Part shown: one piece after another, positions 38,401-64,000 of the stretch
Position numbering within the stretch: position 1 is the first letter of the stretch
Layout: each line of letters starts with the position of its first letter
NCBI RefSeq assembly: GCF_028389875.1
Contig: NC_084663.1
Coordinates: 208,537,876-208,601,875, forward strand
Origin: Rhea pennata
Taxonomy: Eukaryota > Chordata > Aves > Rheiformes > Rheidae
Length of the DNA: 64,000 nt
Reading direction: 5' to 3'
Position numbers and translations under genes: made by a program
The notes under the pieces: generated by a model
Told to the model about the DNA's origin: nothing
What the model saw: the letters and a program-made list of their open reading frames with translations, nothing else
Databases searched by the model: none

Positions 38401-40106
38401 TCCCAAGTTGACAGCTGTCTGCAAGCTATGATGATGATAGTTATTGAATCTGCACACTATACTCAAATTTGCATTAATACATGTTTTCTAAAGTTGCTTT
38501 TAAAACGTGGAAGCAAGATCATGTTGTAGGTCAATATGTTTATCTTATGTTAAAAAAAAAACTTTGATTGTCTCAGTTGCATTCTTAAAGTTGATGTGTT
38601 CAGTATATTGTTAAAAATCCGCTTTATATATCTCTGTTATTTTAATAATTTTCCAGAGTTGTGAAATTTGTCAAGAGCAATTTGAACAGTATTGGGATGA
38701 GGAGGAGGAAGAGTGGCATCTGAAGAATGCTATTAGAGTAGATGAAAAGGTAATCTGATTTTATTACATGTGATACTTGTTTAGAGTTCAAAAAAAAAAA
38801 AAGAGTTGTAGCAAAAAAATGTGAGGGGAAAGTGATGATTTTCATTCCCCATGGATTCTCTGGATGGTTTTGCTGGTGTCCAAGTACACCAATATCTCAA
38901 CCTTTTAAAATGCATGAAATCTTGATTGTATTAGCATAGGCTCACTAGGGTTCCCTCATGCTGCCTTGCTAAAAGAAAGATAAATGTGTATGTTGGTTCT
39001 ATTAATTCTAAATACAGCTGTAGACAAATAATTCTCAGCACTTACCAGGCTTTTGTTTAACTTTTCCTACCTAAACCACGCATGCAATCTTTTCTCAGTT
39101 AGTTATGTTTGACTGTTATACTTTGCCTACTTGTACTATTATTTTTCTAGAGGGATTATAATATGTGTAATCAAAACTTTTCTGTTCATGACCAGTGCTT
39201 CTACTATAAAATAAGTATATATTTAAGTGTACAACAATTCCTTTCCAGATTTACCATCCATCATGTTACGAAGATTACCAAAATGTAAGTGAACCCTTTA
39301 TACTCTTTTTAAAGCATTTTGAGTTGGTTTTGCTTGATTTCTGGCTTTGCAAATGTATTCAGAATATGCTACCCATTTCTGTTGCATATGACTGCACAAG
39401 GAATTGAGGGCCCCAGGCATGGGAAGTTTGTAATACAGAATTACCTGAAGATGTATTTTTTGTTATGATGTAGCATGTCAGCTTTTGTCTCACACACAAC
39501 TAAAGAGAAACCGTGTTTTGAAAACGTTCTGAATTAATTGCTGAGTGAAGTGCTCGATCTTAGGAATTCACAAAAAGAAATAATTGATGTTGATGTGTGT
39601 GTAGACATTAAATTTTTAATGATTTGAAAGTTGCAATGCTTTTGGATATAGCTTGGAATGTTTTATGGTAATGTGTTATGTGTTTCATCCCTGCTTGGAT
39701 GATATATTTTCAAAATAATTGTAAAGTAATTTTGTCAGAATAAATTGGCTTTCTCAAGGCCTAGGTAAAGCAGAAGTTTGGATTTTGAATGACTGATTAT
39801 CAACTTGCTGTTTACATTTTGAAAATTATAAGAAGCTACAAATAGTTCTTTTAATGGTGTATTAATGCTACAATAACTTCCATTTTGCAGACATCATCAT
39901 TCGATTGCACGCCATCTCCCAGCAAGACTCCTGTAGAAAATCCACTAAATATTATGTTGAACATTGTTAAACAAGAAACACAAGAACCCTGTGACTCCCC
40001 TAAAGTCAAGGAGGAACCTGAAGACACCCCTACTGCCTGTGCAGAAGAGAGCACATCTGCATCTACAGATATTAAAACAGAACCTGATAAGGTTGAGTCT
40101 GTTTAA
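20305..40106 (+). CDS. PCF11: PCF11, pre-mRNA cleavage complex 2 subunit, 16 coding exons, complete
   Basis: Joined exons (listed below) give 5,124 nt, 1,707 residues plus TAA. PCF11 is, with CLP1, a subunit of cleavage factor II. In the nucleus it binds the Ser2-phosphorylated RNA polymerase II CTD and couples poly(A)-site cleavage to termination. Domains: CTD-interacting domain about 14-142; Gln/Leu/Lys coiled coil about 195-232; charged region with three RDPR motifs (about 292, 394, 548) and an RS-like stretch about 470-507; RFEGP/RFDGP repeats about 970-1,280; C2H2 finger C1495-C1498-H1513-H1517; second finger C1595-C1598...H1627-C1630; acidic Ser/Pro tail ending ESV. The start at 20,305 agrees with the vertebrate N-terminus, although the frame is open further upstream without an ATG. 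It is longer than the human protein (about 1,555 residues), probably mainly through the repeat region. Recognition rests on extended identity to vertebrate PCF11 recalled from knowledge of the family. Confidence 0.97.
22630..22720 (+). terminator. PCF11: Candidate intronic polyadenylation site of PCF11
   Basis: AATAAA hexamers lie at 22,630-22,635 and 22,674-22,679, followed within 20-35 bp by TGT/T-rich sequence (TATTTGTCTTTTTATTT). Such a pairing is the core of a mammalian-type poly(A) site. Vertebrate PCF11 is known to control its own level through premature polyadenylation in intron 1. Cleavage here would make a short transcript carrying exon 1 plus an intron-encoded tail. The position is by motif only. 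Confidence 0.6.
25063..25112. repeat. T-rich (T8C)n-like tract
   Basis: Runs of T broken by single C over about 50 bp, about 265 bp upstream of the exon 2 acceptor. It is a simple repeat with likely length variation. Confidence 0.85.
25377..25502 (+). CDS. PCF11: PCF11 exon 2 (residues 64-105)
   Basis: It encodes APASEKLPVMYLMDSIVKNV... through ...TFICVFEK, the middle helices of the CTD-interacting domain, including the conserved YLMDSIVKN helix that contacts the Pol II CTD. Acceptor CCAG|GCT, donor AAG|GTATAT, phase 0 at both ends. Confidence 0.97.
25503..27794 (+). other. PCF11: PCF11 intron 2
   Basis: 2.3 kb of AT-rich sequence with a poly-A run at about 26,888-26,909. No exon-like frame, RNA gene or transposon was recognised. 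Confidence 0.7.
27795..27983 (+). CDS. PCF11: PCF11 exon 3 (residues 106-168)
   Basis: It encodes VDENTRKSLFKLRSTWDDIF through ...VNPKFLNKS, the end of the CTD-interacting domain and the linker after it. Acceptor TTTTAG|GTG, donor TCG|GTAAGT, phase 0 at both ends. Confidence 0.97.
28420..28611 (+). CDS. PCF11: PCF11 exon 4 (residues 169-232), coiled coil
   Basis: A Ser/Thr/Pro-rich segment is followed by a strongly helical Gln/Leu/Lys stretch (EQLIRQQLLAKQKQLLELQQ and onward), predicted to be a coiled coil. Acceptor TTTTTAG|CCA, donor TTG|GTGAGT. Confidence 0.96.
28612..29479 (+). other. PCF11: PCF11 intron 4
   Basis: 868 bp of AT-rich intronic DNA. Nothing beyond splice signals was recognised. 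Confidence 0.7.
29480..30588 (+). CDS. PCF11: PCF11 exon 5 (residues 233-602), charged low-complexity region
   Basis: A 1.1-kb exon encoding a Lys/Glu/Ser-rich, probably disordered region. It has three RDPR motifs (NRDPRLNR, KRDPRLKKH, VRDPRRVKK) and an RS-like block (RKRSRSRSPKSRSPS). It ends GWEENK plus two bases. Acceptor TTCAG|GCTGTT, donor AA|GTAAGT, phase 2. Codon N602 is completed by exon 6. Confidence 0.95.
30619..30652 (+). repeat. Near-perfect hairpin in PCF11 intron 5
   Basis: Arms CTGAAGTCAG and CTGACTTCAG are separated by 14 bases that themselves pair as GGAAA/TTTCC. It starts 30 bp after the exon 5 donor. It may be a fragment of an old interspersed repeat or a local RNA structure. 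Confidence 0.6.
30858..31047 (+). CDS. PCF11: PCF11 exon 6 (residues 602-665)
   Basis: It encodes ...SQQNEEHQALGKSPHQRHRE through RELLKK, with the conserved ILSPRAPKQ block. Acceptor GCTTTCAG|CTC (phase 2), donor AAG|GTAATA (phase 0). Confidence 0.95.
31137..31779 (+). CDS. PCF11: PCF11 exon 7 (residues 666-880)
   Basis: It encodes ANERLASGEITQDEFLVVAH and the helical QIRQLFQYQEGKHRCNVWDS block, then AELTYYEHKAKLKRTQVQHS, among the best conserved parts outside the named domains. Acceptor TTACAG|GCA, donor CTG|GTATGT, phase 1. Confidence 0.95.
31860..33343 (+). CDS. PCF11: PCF11 exon 8 (residues 880-1,374), RFEGP repeat exon
   Basis: The largest exon, 1,484 bp. After a short charged lead it encodes some 25-30 imperfect GPxxRFEGP/RFDGP units, rich in Gly, Pro, Gln and His and probably disordered. 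The vertebrate family has this region, but its length varies. Acceptor TTTAG|GTG, donor CAG|GTAAGA. A run of near-identical 60-bp units lies inside (separate entry). Confidence 0.96.
32401..32740 (+). repeat. PCF11: Coding minisatellite, 60-bp unit, in PCF11 exon 8
   Basis: GGTCTCAGGTTTGAGG-type landmarks end at exactly 32,460, 32,520, 32,580, 32,640 and 32,700, that is a strict 60-bp (20-residue) period. A shorter 39-bp step precedes it. Each unit encodes GGGLRFEGPHGQPLGPHGQP or a close variant. The near-identity at DNA level, compared with the diverged flanking repeats, points to recent tandem expansion. Confidence 0.9.
33344..34653 (+). other. PCF11: PCF11 intron 8
   Basis: 1.3 kb of AT-rich intronic DNA. 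The exon 8 frame reads through for only 7 codons. No embedded element was recognised. Confidence 0.7.
34654..34741 (+). CDS. PCF11: PCF11 exon 9 (residues 1,375-1,404)
   Basis: It encodes VSLMSAQPGPYGQGQQYLPN and ends ...VQNPA plus one base. Acceptor TTATAG|GTG, donor GCAG|GTATGT, phase 1. Confidence 0.93.
35431..35550 (+). CDS. PCF11: PCF11 exon 10 (residues 1,404-1,444)
   Basis: It encodes GALPHSYPDNHLGQLDVNEL then FAKLLSTGILKLSKTDST, a conserved amphipathic segment ahead of the first zinc finger. Acceptor TTTAG|GAGCC, donor CAC|GTATGT, phase 1. Confidence 0.94.
36075..36183 (+). CDS. PCF11: PCF11 exon 11 (residues 1,444-1,480)
   Basis: An acidic segment (EEEEDDQGEDQDVPDLTNF) ending in TVEELRQ. 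The donor is CA|GTGCGT, with the last base of the Gln codon supplied by exon 12, which restores the family sequence LRQRYDSV. Acceptor TTCTAG|AAG. Confidence 0.93.
36786..36969 (+). CDS. PCF11: PCF11 exon 12 (residues 1,480-1,541), first zinc finger
   Basis: It encodes RYDSVINRLYTGIQCYSCGM and on to RRWYYSLT. The finger uses C1495, C1498, H1513 and H1517 and belongs to the part of PCF11 flanking the CLP1-interaction region. The acceptor follows an unbroken T tract of about 22 bases. Donor ACA|GTAAGT. Confidence 0.96.
37408..37563 (+). CDS. PCF11: PCF11 exon 13 (residues 1,542-1,593), CLP1-binding segment
   Basis: It encodes DWIEFEEIADLEERAKSQFF then EKAHEEVVLKTQEAAKEKEF, the conserved stretch between the fingers that in yeast and human PCF11 contacts CLP1. 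Acceptor CATTAG|GAC, donor GAG|GTATGT. Confidence 0.95.
37564..38656 (+). other. PCF11: PCF11 intron 13
   Basis: 1.1 kb of AT-rich intronic DNA. No feature was recognised apart from the splice signals. Confidence 0.65.
38657..38749 (+). CDS. PCF11: PCF11 exon 14 (residues 1,594-1,624), start of second zinc finger
   Basis: It encodes SCEICQEQFEQYWDEEEEEW then HLKNAIRVDEK, with C1595 and C1598 as the first ligand pair. Acceptor TTCCAG|AGT, donor AAG|GTAATC. Confidence 0.96.
39249..39284 (+). CDS. PCF11: PCF11 exon 15 (residues 1,625-1,636), 36-bp microexon
   Basis: Only 12 codons, IYHPSCYEDYQN, which supply H1627 and C1630 to complete the second zinc finger. Acceptor TTTCCAG|ATT, donor AAT|GTAAGT. 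Skipping it would keep the frame but remove metal ligands. Confidence 0.95.
39891..40106 (+). CDS. PCF11: PCF11 exon 16 coding part (residues 1,637-1,707) and stop
   Basis: It encodes TSSFDCTPSPSKTPVENPLN and the conserved IMLNIVK segment, then an acidic Pro/Ser-rich tail ending KVESV with TAA at 40,104-40,106. Acceptor TTTGCAG|ACA. Confidence 0.96.
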   Translation, partial: TSSFDCTPSPSKTPVENPLNIMLNIVKQETQEPCDSPKVKEEPEDTPTACAEESTSASTDIKTEPDKVESV

Positions 40107-40195
40107 ATAAACTGAGGTATGATTTTTTTTTTTTTTTTTTAACAGAACAGAAGAGCTGCTGTGTTGACTCTGGAAGGCAAATACTTTTTATATGA

Positions 40196-40246
40196 AATAA
40201 AAATGTTTAGCTGAGGCAGGGCCTCAGCTACTGTTTGGTTAATAAA
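40196..40246 (+). terminator. PCF11: Proximal PCF11 polyadenylation signals
   Basis: Canonical AATAAA at 40,196-40,201 and 40,241-40,246, with T- and TG-rich sequence downstream (CATTTTTGTATTTG; TGTCATTGTGTG). The hairpin at 40,208-40,230 lies between them. Confidence 0.7.
40208..40230 (+). promoter_or_regulatory. PCF11: Perfect 10-bp stem-loop in the PCF11 3'UTR
   Basis: TAGCTGAGGC and GCCTCAGCTA are exact reverse complements separated by AGG. The RNA hairpin would begin 6 nt after one AATAAA and end 10 nt before the next, just where cleavage for the first signal would fall. Confidence 0.75.
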
Positions 40247-40389
40247 TACATTTTTGTATTTGAATTTCTTATTGCCTGCACAGTTTCAGGTGTCATTGTG
40301 TGAAAGTTCTGTAGATGCGTGAAAATTTAATGGAATGAAATTGTATATGTAAAAATGTACAATTTTCACATGTGAAAATGTAAATTATA

Positions 40390-40440
40390 AATAAAAGATA
40401 TTTTTGCTATATATGGAGTGTAATGTTTATGCACACCATC
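40390..40440 (+). terminator. PCF11: Distal PCF11 polyadenylation signal
   Basis: AATAAA at 40,390-40,395 followed by TATTTTTGC and a TGTAATGTTTATG element. This is the most 3' canonical signal before the intergenic DNA and is probably the main end of the gene. Confidence 0.6.
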
Positions 40441-42900
40441 AAATGAAGACAGTGTTTCTGTATGTTTTTGAGTTTAAATGGAATTAAAACGACCTCAGTT
40501 TTAGACCTCTCGCTCAACAAGATTCAGAAAAATGAAAGCAAATAACTTCCTTCCGTTATCTCATTTGTGGGTTATCAAGGGAAGCAATGTAGGAACATTT
40601 TCAAACAGCCCACCCTAGATTTCTTTTCTTATTAAATTTATTTGAAAAAAACTTACATACATATCCAGATGATAAAAACATAATCAAAAAGACAGTTCTG
40701 GGTAGAAGGGGAAAATTAACAAAGCAACCAGAGTGCTTGATTGTGAACACAAGTGCCAACAAACATTCAATTAACAAACCAGGATGCCTGGTAGTTGAGA
40801 CATTTTAAATAACTTTTTTGTTAGTCAAACACATATGAATTTAATATAGCTGAACAAACTTTTCTTTAAGTTACAGGGGGAAATAAATGTAAGAATGCTC
40901 ATTTGAAACATGGTTAACATTTTTTCTTTGTTGGTTATGACTGGACTTAGATGGTAAACCAGATATCCTGAGATGTTAATATTTCTTAAATGTAATAAAT
41001 AAAATGAAGCATACATTTGAGTGTGAATGTCTTCCTTCCAGGAATGGGTTTGTGTGGGTAGCATGTTTATGGGATTGGAAATAAATGGACATAGAGCATA
41101 TGTCTTGGAATAAAACTTGAAATGTGTTTTGTCCTCTCTGGCATGTGTAAAGTGTGTAGTTTTAAAGCTGCTGAGAGCAAGACTTAAAAGCACTAAAATT
41201 CAAAGAGTAATGTCACAGTGCTAGTGTATTACTCTTTGCAGTGAGGATATTTCAGTGATCAGAATTTCTGTGTGTAAGTAAAAATAATAAGCAGTGACTA
41301 TGCTGTCTGTGTTTGTCACTATTCTTTCAATCTTCACAACCAGGCTTCAACACTGTAAGCAGTTTCTAAGATGTTAATAGTTCCTTGAGCTTTATCATTT
41401 ATCATTTTATAATTAACAAGATCTTAGCTATGGTTGTGAGCGTAGCCAGTTCTGGATGTCAACCTTAAAAATACCTTTCAATTAGAGGAAGTCTAGAGAG
41501 CATTAAGGGTTTGATCAGGAATAAGTAAATTTGAATGGTGGTATATATCACTGCTGATGGTAGCTCCTGGCTCTGCTGTGGGAAGTGTTGGATGAGTTAC
41601 TCAGATGTTAAAACGGTTTCTGCCTGGAACATGGATGTAGGCTTGTTCCATTGATACTTTGTGTATAGAAATACCATAATTTTACAAATCATTGACATTG
41701 AAATTCACAGAACCACAGAATGATTGAGGGTGGAAGAGACCTTCAAAGATCACCTAGTTCAACCCCTGCTCAAGGTCACATAAAGCACATTGCCTAGACC
41801 TTGTGTGGACATTTTTTGAATAGCTCCAAAGATAGACTCTCTGGGCAACCAGAGGAGGCTGAGCAGACATGTTCTGTGTTTTAAAGTCTGAAGCAAAAAA
41901 GATAGGAACAAATTGCTCTACCTGTTTGGTGGGGAAAGAACAGAAAGAGTTAAGTTGCAATGAGGGCTTAAGAGGACAAGCTTGAAATCCTACTTGATCC
42001 ATGTAATTAGTAATGCACACTGGTAAATCTTACAAGGAATAGTTCTTCCTGCCTTGCTTTTGGAGTTTTGAGGCCCTGTTCTCTAGTGTAAGTATTAACC
42101 ATGGTTATGCATTTCTATGAGACTGGTGATTCCCTAAGCATCAGTCTTGAATGCAGTCTGTCTGTGTTGTGTATTTGTCCCCTCTAGAATTGTGAAAATG
42201 CTTTCTTTTCCATCTGGTGCAAGGATATGCGTATGAGGAAGTCTACTGGTGGGCCATGCTTCATTTTTTCTGCTGTGAGGATGGAGCGTAGTGGGACTAG
42301 ATGAGTTTTCCTGTCACTGTTCATCCTGTTGATCCTGTCATCCTTTTAGAGAAGCAGGATCAGATAGTCCTGGTTTCAGCCCTCTAAAATCCTGCTGGAC
42401 CAAAAGATTTGAAGTGTGATAGGGTTTTTTTGTTTTGTTTTGTTTTGATTTATTACCTGCAAAGTATTCAAACTCTGTACAGAAATGTTACTAATAAAAA
42501 TGTTGAATGCAGGCTGTAAGAATATGTGCCTTTTACCTGCAATAGCCTCAAAGTGTGCACATACACTCTCAGAGGCTTCACATTCTGCAGTTTACAAACA
42601 AATTATTTGTGAGTAGCTTCCTTCTCATCAGTAGTATTGATTTACTTAGGGGTATGTGATTATATGGAACCAAGGATTTGTGGGTTAAATCTGTTGTTAG
42701 AAAGATGTCTGTTCTCTCTAGGCAGGAGTCTTCATATCCAACCTAGCTTTAGGAGACTTAGGGACTTAGCACCAAAGATTTTGTTGTTCTTTTCCTGGGG
42801 AGTATCCATGGGGACGAATCGGACCTCATGGAAGCACAGGTAAGGCATGTCCCACTGCCCTTGGTTTGTCTGATCTGTGTGTTCCCAAACCAGCTTTGGG
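40440..42900. other. Intergenic DNA between PCF11 and ANKRD42
   Basis: About 2.5 kb of AT-rich DNA. Apart from a CR1 fragment at 41.7 kb, nothing was recognised. The 122-codon minus frame at 40,825-41,193 has no family likeness and no promoter. Confidence 0.65.
41701..41852 (-). mobile_element. CR1 LINE 3'-end fragment
   Basis: Read on the + strand it starts TTCACAGAACCACAGAATGA and continues GTGGAAGAGACCTTCAAAGA then TCACCTAGTTCAACCCCTGC, the reverse complement of the CR1 3' untranslated end, running to CTCTCTGGGCAACC. The element therefore lies on the minus strand. It is diverged and 5'-truncated to about 150 bp. Confidence 0.85.
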
Positions 42901-43292
42901 AAGATTTGTGGGAACTTGCTCCCTAGTCCGGCTCAGCCTTCCCTGCGCAAATGTTGAGTTTCCTCAGACAGAGTAAGAGGGGAAGCAGCAGAGCCCGGAC
43001 TCCGGCCGCCATCCCAGCTCCGGGACGTGTCTCCTCGCGGACGAACAGGGGAGGCTGCGGAGCCGTCCCGGCCGCGCCCCACGCACCGGCTAAGGGGGCT
43101 GAGAGGCGGCTCGGTACCTCGGCAGGGAGGGGAGCTCGTACCCCGAGAGCACCCTGCGCGCCGCGGAGAGGCCGGGTCACAAGCGCGCAGACCAGGCGGG
43201 CGGACCATAAGCTGGCTGAAGTCCGCCTCGGCAATACGTTGCCGCCATTTCCCGCCCGCCGAGGCAGCGCGCGCCGTCCCCATAGCAACCCC

Positions 43293-43293
<1 letters not shown>

Positions 43294-43335
<42 letters not shown>

Positions 43336-43377
43336 AGGAGGAGGAGGAGGAGGAGGAGGAGGAGGAGGAGGAGGAGG
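43294..43377 (+). repeat. ANKRD42: (CGG)14(AGG)14 triplet array, probable ANKRD42 5'UTR
   Basis: Fourteen uninterrupted CGG triplets (43,294-43,335) run directly into fourteen uninterrupted AGG triplets (43,336-43,377), ending 57 bp before the ANKRD42 start codon. It lies downstream of the YY1/E2F motifs, so it is probably transcribed. Read in one frame it gives poly-Ala then poly-Glu; in other frames poly-Arg, poly-Gly or poly-Leu, which explains the long open frames here. Confidence 0.9.
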
Positions 43378-43434
43378 AAGGCGCGGCGAGCCCGCCGCGC
43401 TCCCAGCCCCCGCGGCCGTGAGGGGCCGCCAGCC

Positions 43435-64000
<20,566 letters not shown>

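Larger units (their letters stand above)
40107..40410 (+). other. PCF11: PCF11 3' untranslated region
   Basis: About 300 bp after the stop with three AATAAA signals (40,196; 40,241; 40,390), a T tract at about 40,123-40,140 and a strong hairpin. The downstream limit is inferred from the last AATAAA and the following T/TG-rich DNA (TATATGGAGTGTAATG). Longer forms cannot be excluded. Confidence 0.7.

Overview
This is nuclear genomic DNA from a bird, close to or within the chicken lineage. The reasons are CR1 LINE copies with their typical 3' ends, compact GT-AG introns, GC-rich CpG-island promoters, and protein sequences that match vertebrate PCF11 and ANKRD42 in the tandem order known from amniotes. 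No complete bacterial-style gene, virus or CRISPR array is present. Most open frames are chance frames in introns or GC-rich DNA.

Layout. (1) 1-19,260: non-coding DNA upstream of PCF11, with old CR1 fragments near 4.0, 12.7 and 13.3-14.0 kb, simple repeats, and an isolated GC-rich island at 2.3-2.6 kb beside a CTCF-like motif. (2) 19,260-20,300: CpG-island promoter of PCF11 with six same-strand CCAAT boxes, several about 31 bp apart, and a YY1-type motif near the expected transcription start. (3) 20,305-40,106: PCF11, 16 coding exons on the + strand, 1,707 residues, complete. It holds a CTD-interacting domain, a coiled coil, an RS-like charged region, a long RFEGP-type repeat region that includes a 60-bp coding minisatellite, and two zinc fingers around the CLP1-binding part. 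Every splice junction was placed by reading frame and GT/AG sites. (4) 40,107-43,240: PCF11 3'UTR with three AATAAA signals and a perfect 10-bp hairpin, then a short intergenic gap with one CR1 fragment. (5) 42,950-43,800: CpG-island promoter of ANKRD42 with a (CGG)14(AGG)14 array just before the start codon. (6) 43,435-64,000: ANKRD42, 12 coding exons on the + strand. The window ends inside the last visible exon, so the C-terminus is missing. Its introns hold a broken histone H2B retrocopy (intron 1) and a 5'-truncated CR1 with a damaged reverse transcriptase (intron 5).

Biology. PCF11 encodes a subunit of cleavage factor II, which couples mRNA 3'-end cleavage to RNA polymerase II termination. 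Its first intron looks built for self-limitation: a non-consensus donor (AAG|GTTTTT), a 127-codon read-through frame, and two AATAAA signals about 2.1-2.2 kb into the intron. This matches the intronic polyadenylation by which vertebrate PCF11 is known to limit its own expression. ANKRD42 encodes an ankyrin-repeat protein with a C-terminal coiled coil and has no obvious pathway link to PCF11. The two genes simply sit head-to-tail about 3 kb apart.

Limits: transcription start sites, polyadenylation choice and repeat subfamilies are inferred by eye. No alignment or database search was run.
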